Shown in pieces: positions 23,543 to 32,489 of a stretch of 64,000 nucleotides of DNA. A program made the position numbers and the translations under genes. The number at the start of each line of letters is the position of its first letter. Within the stretch, counting starts at the first letter, position 1. The DNA is from Candidatus Peribacteria bacterium. Its GTDB lineage: Bacteria > Patescibacteriota > Gracilibacteria > UBA1369 > 2-02-FULL-48-14. The notes under the pieces were generated by a model, which worked only from the letters and a program-made list of their open reading frames with translations, did no database searches and had not been told where the DNA came from. The DNA lies in assembly GCA_943349825.1 (NCBI GenBank), contig CALQZQ010000001.1, positions 1 through 64,000 of the forward strand. The letters run 5' to 3'.

Positions 23543-25729
23543 ATGAAAATCACTACCGTTTATTCTTTGGGTCTCGCCTTGAGTTTTCTCAGCTTTTCCT
23601 CGGTTTCTGCTGCCAGTATAGAAAACGGCCTCATCAAAAAAAATGCTTATGAAACCGACTATTTTAGTATTGAGTTTTCGGATTTGATTTTGGACCAGAT
23701 GGATGAGGACGACAACGGGCTCCCGGATATTGTAGATACGATTGCGGAGGCGGCGGAGCACAGTCGCGACGTGGTGATCAACGATTTGAATTATCTGGAT
23801 CCTATGGAGGGTTATGATCGTAAACTCATTGTGGTCTTGGACGATAAAGACACTTATTTGAGTTCTGGAGCGATGGGCATTACGGGCCTTTTGAGCAATG
23901 GAGATCCCTTTGTGGCGATTGATCCTTGGATGGTGGAAAGTGATTTGCAAATCACCATGGGCCATGAGTATTTGCACGCGGTGCAGTTTGGTTATGACGA
24001 CGGTTTTGCTTCTGTGTCTCAGGGGATCAATTGGGCGGAGGCGACGGCCATGTGGGTGGAAGACCTGCAATACGACAGCAACAATGATTATGTGTATTAC
24101 ATCCCTGAATACTTTAACTATGTAGACTATTCTGTTTTTGCTTCGCTTTTGCCGAGTGGCTCACTCTACGAATATGGGTTGAATATTTGGCCCCGTTTTC
24201 TTTCTGAGTATTTTGAAAATGACGTGATTAAGGATATTTGGGAAGCTTATTTTGATTCTTCCACTGACTATGGAGACGACAGAAAACTTTACAATGCGGT
24301 GAATGGTGTGGTGGAGGATCACGATAATGATTTGCGTACGGTTTACCGTGATTTTAGCTTGTGGAATTTGGACCTTTCTCAATACGAGGAGGGAAACAAT
24401 TACCCCGATGTTTATACCTTGGAGGCGGAGACTTCTTCGGACTACCAAGACAACGACACAGCGTTTTCTCCGGCTCTCTTTGGCACAAACTATCTTTATT
24501 TCGACAATAGTGACGAGGACAATACTTTCTATTTTCATCTCTTAAAGCCTGAAGGGATTAGTTTTGCGGTGACCCTTGTTCCTTACGACAACGGTTCGGT
24601 GGATCTTTCTGAGAAAGAATCGCTTATTTTGGAACAGGACGGTGAGATGGATAGTATTTTGGACTTGGGCAGTCTCAAAAATGCTGATGGTGTTTATGCG
24701 GTACTGTCGCCTTTGGACAGTGATTTTGACGGGGATCATGAGAGTGATTTTGACCTGGCTTACTCGTACAAATTTTTTGCTCAATATGGGGATTCGGGCG
24801 AAGACTATAGCGACATGATTTCCTCGAGCACAGTCACCACGGAGACTACCGAGGAAAAAGAAGGAACTTCTGAGAGTTCTGTGCCCCTTTCTGACGATTT
24901 GGTGCTGACGGTGGTGAATTACGATGAAGACTCGGTGAGTTTCTCGTGGAACCGTCTGACGGATTCCGAGATCGATTCTTATGAACTTCGTTATGGTACG
25001 GAAAGTGGAGACTACAGCGATGAGCTGGAAATCGACCATGCTTACACCACGGCTGGCACGGTGTCCGGTTTGAGCGAAGGTGAGAAATACTATTTTGAGC
25101 TCGTGGCTTTGAGCAGCAGTGGAGATTCCGTGGGAAGTCCCAGCTCGGAAGTGAGCGTGACTCCGCAGGAATGGATTTTTACGGATGTGTCCTACTTGGA
25201 TGAACAGTACGACGCCATTGCTTCGCTCACGGATGAGGGTATTTTTGCCGGCTATTCCAATGGATCTTTCAAGCCGGACGACACCATCAACCGTGCTGAA
25301 CTCTTGAAGATTTTGGTGGAAGGACGCGACTTGGATCCTTCGGCGAGTACTTATAAAAATTGTTTCACCGATGTGGGTACCGAATGGTATGCGAAATACG
25401 TGTGTTACGCCAAGGCTGAGGGTTGGGTGACTGGCTACAGCGATGGCAGTTTCCGTCCAGGCAACGCCGTGAACAAAGTGGAAGCCCTCAAGATTTTGTT
25501 CCAAGTCTATGAAGCCGGCTTGCAGGATGGCGCCTCTTCCTCAGCTCTTTCGTATTCCGATTTGAGCCAAACGGCTTGGTATGCCAGCTATGTAGAGAAA
25601 GCTTCTGAACTGGGAATTTTGAGCGAAACACTCGGAGGAACTTTTGCCCCCAGCGCCAGCCGCACCCGTGGCGAAATGGCTGAAGAGCTCTATCGTTACT
25701 TGGTAGTGGAGGAGCTGATTAAGGAGTGA
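23543..25729 (+). CDS. SLH-anchored exported HExxH metalloprotease with fibronectin type III domain
   Basis: A 728-residue exported protein. A signal peptide (about 1-23) is followed by a protease-like domain: DEDDNGLPDIVDTIAEA, then the zinc motif HEYLH (141-145) and a downstream Glu166 in WAEATAMW that suits a third ligand. This arrangement resembles the MXAN_6640-type putative metalloproteases. A fibronectin type III domain (about 451-541) and three SLH modules (about 544-725) follow, so the enzyme should be fixed to the cell wall facing outward. It could process surface proteins or attack host or partner proteins. Calcium-like DEDDNGL is typical of the family N-terminus. It ends immediately before a convergent gene. 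Confidence 0.88.
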   Translation: MKITTVYSLGLALSFLSFSSVSAASIENGLIKKNAYETDYFSIEFSDLILDQMDEDDNGLPDIVDTIAEAAEHSRDVVINDLNYLDPMEGYDRKLIVVLDDKDTYLSSGAMGITGLLSNGDPFVAIDPWMVESDLQITMGHEYLHAVQFGYDDGFASVSQGINWAEATAMWVEDLQYDSNNDYVYYIPEYFNYVDYSVFASLLPSGSLYEYGLNIWPRFLSEYFENDVIKDIWEAYFDSSTDYGDDRKLYNAVNGVVEDHDNDLRTVYRDFSLWNLDLSQYEEGNNYPDVYTLEAETSSDYQDNDTAFSPALFGTNYLYFDNSDEDNTFYFHLLKPEGISFAVTLVPYDNGSVDLSEKESLILEQDGEMDSILDLGSLKNADGVYAVLSPLDSDFDGDHESDFDLAYSYKFFAQYGDSGEDYSDMISSSTVTTETTEEKEGTSESSVPLSDDLVLTVVNYDEDSVSFSWNRLTDSEIDSYELRYGTESGDYSDELEIDHAYTTAGTVSGLSEGEKYYFELVALSSSGDSVGSPSSEVSVTPQEWIFTDVSYLDEQYDAIASLTDEGIFAGYSNGSFKPDDTINRAELLKILVEGRDLDPSASTYKNCFTDVGTEWYAKYVCYAKAEGWVTGYSDGSFRPGNAVNKVEALKILFQVYEAGLQDGASSSALSYSDLSQTAWYASYVEKASELGILSETLGGTFAPSASRTRGEMAEELYRYLVVEELIKE

Positions 25730-26065
25730 TTAGACGCTGAAGGAGATGGTGCCTGGCTTGTGGATACCTACAGCTATTCCTTTGCATGCTAGTTGAAGGG
25801 TGTCCACGTGGACTTGTACGCAAACCAGTTCATAGGCACCACAAACCCAGATTTGGCGCGTTCCTTCGGGGATGGTGTAGGGAACTTTGTAGGGGTCGCC
25901 TGTTACTTCTCGAAACACTTCTTCTCCTTTGATTCGAGCCAATTCTTGGCTGACAGAGGGGTAGTCTTCTGGGCGCGTCAAACCTGGATCTTTACCGGCG
26001 GCGTGGTCCGCCATGTCGATAGTGATGCAGTGTTCATGGACGATGACGAAGAGAGCTTCTTTCAC
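25730..26065 (-). CDS. Hypothetical protein
   Basis: A 111-residue soluble protein with a hydrophobic strand-like start (ALFVIVHEHCITIDMADHAAG) and 'RQIWVCGAYELVCVQVHVDTLQ'. No recognised domain. The only start that keeps the N-terminal strand is a GTG at 26065, because an in-frame stop lies three codons upstream; ATG at codon 18 is the alternative. The stop codon abuts that of the convergent metalloprotease gene. Confidence 0.6.
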   Translation of the reverse strand: MKEALFVIVHEHCITIDMADHAAGKDPGLTRPEDYPSVSQELARIKGEEVFREVTGDPYKVPYTIPEGTRQIWVCGAYELVCVQVHVDTLQLACKGIAVGIHKPGTISFSV

Positions 26066-26137
26066 GTAGATTTATGAGAAGACATTATTAAACTGCAAAT
26101 ATATAGAAACGTCAAAGCCCTCGTTTATAGCGAGGAA

Positions 26138-26214
26138 TGGTGCACCCAGAGGGAGTCGAACCCCCAACCTTCGGTTCCGAAGACCGACGCTCTATCCAGT
26201 TGAGCTATGGGTGC
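26138..26214 (-). tRNA. tRNA-Arg (anticodon UCG)
   Basis: A complete cloverleaf on the minus strand: acceptor GCACCCA/TGGGTGC, D-arm GCTC...GAGC, anticodon stem TCGGT/ACCGA with loop CTTCGGA (anticodon TCG, reading CGA and CGN), variable loop AGGTT, T-arm with TTCGACT loop, discriminator A and an encoded CCA end. Length is 77 bases including CCA. Confidence 0.97.
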
Positions 26215-26225
26215 ACAGCGGGGCT

Positions 26226-26254
26226 ATCTTAGCCGCGGATCTTTTGGTTTGCAA
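26226..26254 (-). promoter_or_regulatory. tRNA-Arg promoter
   Basis: Minus strand: TTGCAA (26249-26254), 17-bp spacer, TAAGAT (26226-26231), 11 bases before the mature tRNA 5' end. Confidence 0.7.
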
Positions 26255-26308
26255 GAACACTAAGGTTCTCCGTGAGAGCGAGCTGGTATTCCTGAACGCA
26301 ACTGGAAA

Positions 26309-26340
26309 GAAAAAGAGCAGCTCATGAGCTGCTCTTTTTC
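26309..26340. terminator. Bidirectional terminator, perfect 32-base palindrome
   Basis: GAAAAAGAGCAGCTCA followed by its exact reverse complement (26309-26340). The GC-rich core is flanked by five A and five T, so either strand yields a stem followed by U-rich RNA. It lies 19 bases after the secDF stop and before the tRNA gene, and probably ends the secDF transcript. Confidence 0.85.
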
Positions 26341-26358
26341 GCTTCAAGTGAAGGAATA

Positions 26359-29300
26359 CTAGTTCGCTCTTTTCTCGCTCCATTCTGCCCACCAGACCAT
26401 GAGTGGGCTGGCGATGAAGATGGAGGAGTAGGTTCCTGCGGAGATTCCTACCACGAGAGCCAAGACGAACATGCGGATGCTGTCGGCTCCGAAGAGCACG
26501 AGCGCCACGATGGTGATCAAGGTACAGACGGAAGTGTTCACGGAACGAGCCATGGTTTGGTTCAGGGCTTTGTTGGTGGTTTCACGCAGGGTTTCGCCAC
26601 TGTCACGGTACTTGAGGTTTTCACGAATACGATCGAATACCACGATGGTGTCGTGAACTGAGAATCCCATCACCGTTAGCAGGGCGGTGATGAAGAGTGC
26701 GTCGATTTCCACGCCGTAGAAGTGGCCGAGGATCACGAAGAATCCAATCACCATGATCACGTCGTGGAGCAGGGCTACGATGGCGGAAACTCCGAAACGC
26801 CAAGCGCTGACTTCACGAGGTAAGCGGCGGAAGGCAAAGGCGATGTAAAGTACAATGAAGACGGAAGTCAGGATTAGAGCCAGCAGAGCCTTGGTTTTGA
26901 GGGTGGCGCCGATGGTTGGTCCAACGGTGGTGAAGCTCACTTCTTCCAGTTTCGGACTGCTGATTTTGAACTGGGCGATGAGTGCGTCGTGCTGTTCTTC
27001 GCTCACGTGTTTGATGCGGATGATGAATTCACCGTTGTCGGCACTCACCACTTGAGGAGTTCCAAAGTCGGCCTCCGTAGCGGTGGCGACGGCGTTGATG
27101 TCATCGGTGACGGTTTGAATCGTGGCGGTTTCATTGTTCAATTTGAGATCCAGCATGGTTCCACCTGTGAAATCGAGACCCAGATTGAGACCGAACACGG
27201 CGATGGCTACGATGGAGATGAGGGCGAGGGATCCGGAAATGGCTCCCCAGATTTTGGACTGCTTCATGATGGGCCACATTTTTGGTGTTTTCTTCACACG
27301 GCTCCAGAGCCAGAGTTTGTCGGCCAGCTTCGTGTCCGAAACGAGGGTGAGCATGGTGCGGGTCAGCATGATGGCGCTGAACATGGAGAGCAAAATACCC
27401 AAGGCCAAGTTGGTGGCGAAACCACGGATGATGGAGGAACCGAAGTAGAACAAAATGGCACAAGTGATGAGAGACGAGAAGTTGGAATCACGGATGGAAT
27501 CCCAAGCACGTTTGAATCCTTCGTCGATGGCTTGGTGCAAGGTGCGGCCTTCTTTCATTTCTTCCTTCATGCGTTCGAAGATCAGCACATTGGCGTCCAC
27601 GGCCATACCGATGGAAAGGATGACTCCGGCGATACCAGCGAGAGTCAGGGTGATTTGGCTGGCGAGTACCATGGAGAGGAAGAAGAGCACGAAACATGCG
27701 ACCAAGAAGGCGATGAATTTTTCACCTCCTGAATCGCGGTTTTTAAGGATGATGTGTACCACGATGGCAAAGACTCCAAGGCTGATCAAGATGGAGAGCC
27801 ACAAGGGCAGCGCTGTTTTGATGATGAAGAGTATGAGGAGGGAATAGATGCCGAGAGCGCCCACGGCGATGAGGCCGGGGAGACGGTAGTAGAGGATCAT
27901 GAATAGAGCGAGTGCGAGGACTCCGATGAGACCTGCGAAGAGGCTTTGGTCGAGGGCTTCTTGGCCGAGGGTGGCGCTGATATTGTGTTGACCGGCAAGG
28001 GTCACAGGAGCGGGAATGGCTCCGGTATTCAGATCACGAGCGAGGGCTTGAGCTTGTTCCAACGTGAAGCTGCCGGAAATCTGAGCTTGGCCTCCGGAGA
28101 TTTGAGCTTGAACGACTGGGGCAGAAATAAGGTCTCCTCCTACGAAGATGGCGATTTTCTTTTGGATGTTGTTTCCCGTCATTTCTTCAAAAAGCTTGGC
28201 ACCTTCTTCATCGAAGGTGATGCTCACGTAAGGTTGGTAGGCGGAATTGAAGGCCACGTCTGCGTGTTTGAAGTTTTTACCGGTGAGGCCGGCTTCTTGT
28301 TTCCATGGGCTGGCGGTTTTGCTCCAGACCACATAGTTGAGAGCAGCTTTTTCTACGGTTTTGTCGGTGCTGCCTGCCTCTACTTTGTCGTAAACCGTGA
28401 TGAGGTGGTAACCGAATTCACTTTCCACGATGTCTGAAGTTTGTCCTACGTCGAGGGCAAAGGAGGCCTCTTCAAACGCCTGAACCATGGCACCTTCTCC
28501 AAAGCTGCCCAAATCGCCCCCTTTGTCTTTGGATCCGGGATCGTCGGAGTACTCGGTAGAGAGGTTTTCAATACTTTCACCGGCATCGATTTTGGCTTTT
28601 ACTTCTTCAATACGAGCAAGCGCTTCTTCTTTGGTTCGAGTGGTAGAGGAGTCTGCATTGGGTGCTTCTGCAAAAGAAACGAGGATGTGGCGAGCGCTGA
28701 CTGTAGCTTCCACTTCAGACGCTTCGATTTCCGTGCTGCGGTCTAGGATTTGGATCATGGCGAAGCCTTTGAATTCGCTCACACCGCCGAAGCTGTCGGC
28801 TGCGTACCCGTCAGAAATTTCTATAGGACCAACAATGTCACCGATTTCTTTCCCGGCAATCGCGTCTTGAATGGTCTGGTCATAAATGCTCAGCTCTTGG
28901 GATTCAATTTGATTGAAATGGATCTGTTCCGCATCGCTGTTTTTGGCTTGATTTCCTAAGATGACGAAATCACCGCCCTCGTTTACTGCTGCGAGGAAAC
29001 TGTTGGCGTCGTCTTTAGCCCAGGCTTCTTGAGCCGCGTTGTCTGGGTTGGGTTCTTCTTCTTTGAACTCGAGTTGGATGGTTTTCCCTACTACGGCTTT
29101 GGCTTCTTCAATATCGCTGATGCCGGCGAGCTCCACTATGATGTGGTATTCGCTGCCTACATTGGAGATGTAGATGCTGGGTTCGGAGACGCCGAGGGTG
29201 TCGACACGGCGGCGGATCACTTCTTTCACGCCCTCCACAATTTGGTCGCGGTCGGCTTGGTCCACGCTGGTGAGGTCGATGGAATAATCGAGTTGAGTGC

Positions 29301-29421
29301 CTCCCTTGAGGTCCAGACCCAAACTGAGTGGGCTGGTCCAATCGAAATAGGAAAGTGTTCCTGCGAAGAGGAGGATGAGCAGGGCTTTAGCGGCCATGGC
29401 TCGTTTGTTGGTCCAGAACAT
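26359..29421 (-). CDS. secDF: SecD-SecF fusion with parvulin-type prolyl isomerase inserted in SecD
   Basis: Uses the proton gradient to help the Sec translocon pull proteins across the membrane. The 1020 residues hold SecD (about 1-700): TM1, LGLDLKGGTQLDY, the P1 domain, then the TM bundle with GIAGVILSIGMAVDANVLIFERMKEE; and SecF (about 735-1020) with its own LGLDFTGGTMLDL and VMGFSVHDTIVVFDRIREN. Between the SecD P1 halves is a complete parvulin/PpiC domain (about 242-346: ARHILVSF, YSDDPGSKDKGGDLGSFGEG, FGYHLI), preceded by what looks like a second, partial parvulin half (about 150-235). Fusion of SecD and SecF is known in some bacteria; the isomerase insertion is unusual and would place a folding catalyst at the exit side of the channel. 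Confidence 0.93.
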   Translation of the reverse strand: MFWTNKRAMAAKALLILLFAGTLSYFDWTSPLSLGLDLKGGTQLDYSIDLTSVDQADRDQIVEGVKEVIRRRVDTLGVSEPSIYISNVGSEYHIIVELAGISDIEEAKAVVGKTIQLEFKEEEPNPDNAAQEAWAKDDANSFLAAVNEGGDFVILGNQAKNSDAEQIHFNQIESQELSIYDQTIQDAIAGKEIGDIVGPIEISDGYAADSFGGVSEFKGFAMIQILDRSTEIEASEVEATVSARHILVSFAEAPNADSSTTRTKEEALARIEEVKAKIDAGESIENLSTEYSDDPGSKDKGGDLGSFGEGAMVQAFEEASFALDVGQTSDIVESEFGYHLITVYDKVEAGSTDKTVEKAALNYVVWSKTASPWKQEAGLTGKNFKHADVAFNSAYQPYVSITFDEEGAKLFEEMTGNNIQKKIAIFVGGDLISAPVVQAQISGGQAQISGSFTLEQAQALARDLNTGAIPAPVTLAGQHNISATLGQEALDQSLFAGLIGVLALALFMILYYRLPGLIAVGALGIYSLLILFIIKTALPLWLSILISLGVFAIVVHIILKNRDSGGEKFIAFLVACFVLFFLSMVLASQITLTLAGIAGVILSIGMAVDANVLIFERMKEEMKEGRTLHQAIDEGFKRAWDSIRDSNFSSLITCAILFYFGSSIIRGFATNLALGILLSMFSAIMLTRTMLTLVSDTKLADKLWLWSRVKKTPKMWPIMKQSKIWGAISGSLALISIVAIAVFGLNLGLDFTGGTMLDLKLNNETATIQTVTDDINAVATATEADFGTPQVVSADNGEFIIRIKHVSEEQHDALIAQFKISSPKLEEVSFTTVGPTIGATLKTKALLALILTSVFIVLYIAFAFRRLPREVSAWRFGVSAIVALLHDVIMVIGFFVILGHFYGVEIDALFITALLTVMGFSVHDTIVVFDRIRENLKYRDSGETLRETTNKALNQTMARSVNTSVCTLITIVALVLFGADSIRMFVLALVVGISAGTYSSIFIASPLMVWWAEWSEKRAN

Positions 29422-29474
29422 AAACAGTACGGAGTTAGAGATTAGGTTAGGGCACGGTTGGTGCTTGCGGCGAA

Positions 29475-29502
29475 ATTATACGAGCAAAATAGGCGAACAC
29501 AA
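29475..29502 (-). promoter_or_regulatory. secDF promoter
   Basis: Minus strand: TTGTGT (29497-29502), 16-bp spacer, consensus TATAAT (29475-29480), leaving a leader of about 47 bases before the ATG at 29421. It is divergent from the pilB promoter. Confidence 0.7.
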
Positions 29503-29545
29503 GCCATGAAGTGGGGGTTGGCTAGGCAAAGACCTGAAAATAAGG

Positions 29546-29551
29546 TATAAT
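29546..29551 (+). promoter_or_regulatory. pilB -10 box (TATAAT)
   Basis: Consensus TATAAT 22 bases before the pilB ATG; the -35 is weak (TAGGCA at 17 bp, 29523-29528). Likely drives the pilus operon. Confidence 0.6.
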
Positions 29552-29573
29552 ATTTAGATTAAAACAAAGACCC

Positions 29574-31253
29574 ATGCTTGATCTGGACAAGGAGCTCGCC
29601 GCGGCGGTCCTGGAGAAAAAACTCATCACGGAGAAAACTTTGGAAAGTGTGCGCCACCGATCCGAGGCAGAAAAGGTGAGTTTGGAACAGGCTCTTTTTG
29701 AATCAGATCAGATCCCGCATGAGGTTTTGGGCCCTCTGGTGGCTGAACTCTATGGAGTTCCATTTGTAACTCTGTCGGACAAAAATATTCCGGAATCTTT
29801 GCTCCCCATTGTGCCGTATCGACTGGCTTCTTATCAGAATTTGATTCCTTTCGAACAAACGGATCACACTATGAAGGTGGCCTTCAATAACCCTAAAAGT
29901 TATGAATTGATTAACTTTTTGGAGAATAAAACGGGTTTTAAAATTGAGCCGTATTACGCCACCAAAGGGGATATTCAGAGGGCTCTGAAGGTTTATAACC
30001 GAGACATAAATCAAAAATTTGCGAAGCTTTTGGAGGGAAAAATCACGCAAGATGCTTCCAAGATTGTGGATACGATCATTTTGTTTGCGTACCAAAACAA
30101 TGCTTCCGATATTCACATTGAGCCGCACAAGGATTTTGTGGTGGTGCGTTACCGTATCGATGGACTGCTCAGTACCATTACGGAACTGCCTATGAATGTG
30201 GCCGATCTGATTTCTACTCGTATCAAGGTGCTTTCGAATCTGCGTACCGATGAACACCGTGCGGCTCAAGACGGTCGTTTTAAGATTGATCTGGAAAACA
30301 ACGAGATCACTCTGCGTGTCTCTATTGTTCCGATTTACGACGGAGAAAAGATCGTGATGCGTATTTTGTCTTCGACCAGCCAAGGACTGGATTTGGAAGC
30401 GCTGGGTTACACTACCCGTAACTTGGATGTGATCCACAATGCCATCCTCAAAACCTACGGAATCATTCTGGTCACGGGGCCTACGGGATCGGGTAAAACC
30501 ACCACGCTCTATACGGTTTTGAAGCTCCTCAATAGCCCCGAGGTGAATATCTCCACGATTGAAGATCCGATTGAGTACCGCTTGGAAGGGATCAATCAGA
30601 TTCAGGTAAATACCAAGACGAATCTGACTTTTGCGAATGGGCTTCGGTCTTTGCTTCGCCAAGATCCGGACATTGTGATGATCGGAGAAATTCGTGATGA
30701 AGAAACCGCCAGCATCGCCATCAACGCGGCTTTGACCGGACACTTGGTGCTCGCCACTCTGCACACCAACGACGCCGCTTCTACTTTGCCTCGTATGCTG
30801 GAGATGGGAACCGCCTCATTTTTGCTCGCTGCCACGGCCAAGTTGGTGGTGGCTCAGCGTCTAGTGCGAAAAATTTGTGAGCATTGTAAAGCTCCGTACC
30901 AAATGGAGTTGGAACAGTTGGATCGTTTTGGAAAAAAGTTCAATTTGAAAGAAGATTTGCTCAAGGTGCTCACGGCTTTGTCCGGGGGCACGCTGGCTCC
31001 CCAGCTGACTTTTTATAAAGGAGCCGGTTGTGATTTTTGTCACGGCAGCGGCTTTAAGGGACGTGTGGGTATTTCTGAAGTGATGGAAGTTTCCGATGAG
31101 ATCCAAAAATGTATTTTGGCCAACGATTCTCCCAAAGTGGTGGAAGAAGTGGCCAAAAAAGAAGGGATGACCACCATTTTCATGGATGGAATGACTAAAG
31201 TTTTGCAAGGAGTGACGACCATTGAAGAAATCCTTCGTGTGATGCGTTCTTAA
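29574..31253 (+). CDS. pilB: Type IV pilus assembly ATPase PilB (GspE family)
   Basis: Cytoplasmic hexameric ATPase that powers pilus extension. The 559-residue protein has an N-terminal MshEN/T2SSE-N-type domain (about 1-150), the catalytic domain with Walker A GPTGSGKTTT (about 302-311), Asp box (STIEDPIEYRLEGINQIQ), Walker B (RQDPDIVMIGEIRDEETA), His box (LTGHLVLATLHTND) and the zinc-binding tetracysteine (CEHC ... CDFC) characteristic of PilB/GspE rather than PilT. It is the first gene of the pilus locus and eight bases from pilC. No pilT (retraction) gene is in this window. Confidence 0.96.
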   Translation: MLDLDKELAAAVLEKKLITEKTLESVRHRSEAEKVSLEQALFESDQIPHEVLGPLVAELYGVPFVTLSDKNIPESLLPIVPYRLASYQNLIPFEQTDHTMKVAFNNPKSYELINFLENKTGFKIEPYYATKGDIQRALKVYNRDINQKFAKLLEGKITQDASKIVDTIILFAYQNNASDIHIEPHKDFVVVRYRIDGLLSTITELPMNVADLISTRIKVLSNLRTDEHRAAQDGRFKIDLENNEITLRVSIVPIYDGEKIVMRILSSTSQGLDLEALGYTTRNLDVIHNAILKTYGIILVTGPTGSGKTTTLYTVLKLLNSPEVNISTIEDPIEYRLEGINQIQVNTKTNLTFANGLRSLLRQDPDIVMIGEIRDEETASIAINAALTGHLVLATLHTNDAASTLPRMLEMGTASFLLAATAKLVVAQRLVRKICEHCKAPYQMELEQLDRFGKKFNLKEDLLKVLTALSGGTLAPQLTFYKGAGCDFCHGSGFKGRVGISEVMEVSDEIQKCILANDSPKVVEEVAKKEGMTTIFMDGMTKVLQGVTTIEEILRVMRS

Positions 31254-31261
31254 TTGAGCTT

Positions 31262-32476
31262 ATGAAAAAATTCCACTACGTCGTCACTAATCCCAATGGG
31301 AAAAAGCAAAAAGGAACTCTCTATGCTTCCACAAAAGAGTCGGCTATTGAAGAACTTAAAGAAGGGGGAAATATTTTGCTGACCTGTGATGAAGAAGTGG
31401 CGGAGAAGGGTTTTATGTTTGGCCTAAACCGGCCCTCTTTTTCGTTTGAAGAGAAAATGCTGATGGCCGGGCACATGGCCACGATGCTCGGGGCCGGAGT
31501 CACTCTCACCGAATCTTTGGAGATTTTGATAGATCAGACTGATTACAAACAGAATAAATTGATGTTGGAAGATGTTTTGCATCGAGTGAACGCCGGGCAA
31601 ACTTTTGCCGACAGTTTGTCGGAATACCCCGATGTTTTTTCAGAAATCTATGTGAACATGGTGGCTGTGGGGGAGAAAAGTGGAAGTTTGGTGGAAGTGC
31701 TGGCTTATTTGCAGCAACAGTTGGAGAAAGAATATGAACTTCGCCGTAAAGTGGTGGGAGCTTTGGTTTATCCGCTGGTGATCGTCTCGCTTACGGTGAT
31801 GATGGTGTTTGGCATCATGTTTTTCATCATGCCCAAGATCATGAAGATTTTTACCCAGTTTGATGTGGAGTTGCCTTTGCCCACTCAGATTCTGATGTTT
31901 TTTACCGAGTTGGCTACGGGGAAACCCCTCGTGTTTTTTGCTTCAGTGCTCGCTGTTTTGGGCTTGGCCGTTTATTTGCTCAAAGCGCAATTCATGAAGC
32001 CTTTTTGGCGAACTATACTCATGCATGCGCCTGTTTTTGGACGCCTCATGGTGGATGTGAACATGGCTCGTTTTTCTCGCAGTTTGTTCTCTTTGCTCAA
32101 AGCAGGAGTGGCCATAGATAAGGGGCTTGAAATCACCAGTAAAATGTTCAGTGACCCCTTGTATCGCGAGCTTGTCTTGCAGGCCCGTGACAAGGTTCAA
32201 AAAGGAGCTGCACTGGAAGATGCCTTCAAAGGTCATGAAAGGTATTTCCCCATTCTTGCTGTAAAAATGCTGACAGTGGGCGAAAGAACGGGTAATCTAG
32301 AACAGACTACAGAGCACCTCGCCGTTCTCTATGAGCAAAATGTCGACAACATCACGCGAAATCTTTCGGTTCTTTTGGAACCGATGCTGCTCGTGTTCAT
32401 GGGAATTCTTGTGGGAGGCGTGGCCATTTCGGTCATATTGCCGATTTATCAACTGCCCAGTCTCATCGGTCGTTAG
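31262..32476 (+). CDS. pilC: Type IV pilus inner-membrane platform protein PilC (GspF family)
   Basis: Membrane platform that couples the PilB motor to pilin insertion. The 404 residues have the short N-terminal module (FHYVVTNPNGKKQKGTLYAS) and two repeated T2SSF domains (about 65-190 and 270-395), each with 'LxxGVxLTESLEI' or 'LKAGVAIDKGLEI' and 'VGEKSGSL/VGERTGNL' signatures, plus three membrane segments. Length is standard. It lies between pilB and the minor pilins. Confidence 0.95.
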   Translation: MKKFHYVVTNPNGKKQKGTLYASTKESAIEELKEGGNILLTCDEEVAEKGFMFGLNRPSFSFEEKMLMAGHMATMLGAGVTLTESLEILIDQTDYKQNKLMLEDVLHRVNAGQTFADSLSEYPDVFSEIYVNMVAVGEKSGSLVEVLAYLQQQLEKEYELRRKVVGALVYPLVIVSLTVMMVFGIMFFIMPKIMKIFTQFDVELPLPTQILMFFTELATGKPLVFFASVLAVLGLAVYLLKAQFMKPFWRTILMHAPVFGRLMVDVNMARFSRSLFSLLKAGVAIDKGLEITSKMFSDPLYRELVLQARDKVQKGAALEDAFKGHERYFPILAVKMLTVGERTGNLEQTTEHLAVLYEQNVDNITRNLSVLLEPMLLVFMGILVGGVAISVILPIYQLPSLIGR

Positions 32477-32489
32477 TTAATCTTTTCAC

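Noticed and set aside
23456-24070. 205-codon N-terminal extension of the priA frame
   Set aside because: It is antisense to the metalloprotease gene and unlike PriA; the normal PriA start is at 23455.
24542-25504. 320-codon frame antisense to the metalloprotease
   Set aside because: Shadow of a well-supported gene, with no family features.
26989-27732. Long plus-strand frame (247 codons) opposite secDF
   Set aside because: Low-complexity His/Gly/Glu composition typical of antisense to membrane protein codons.
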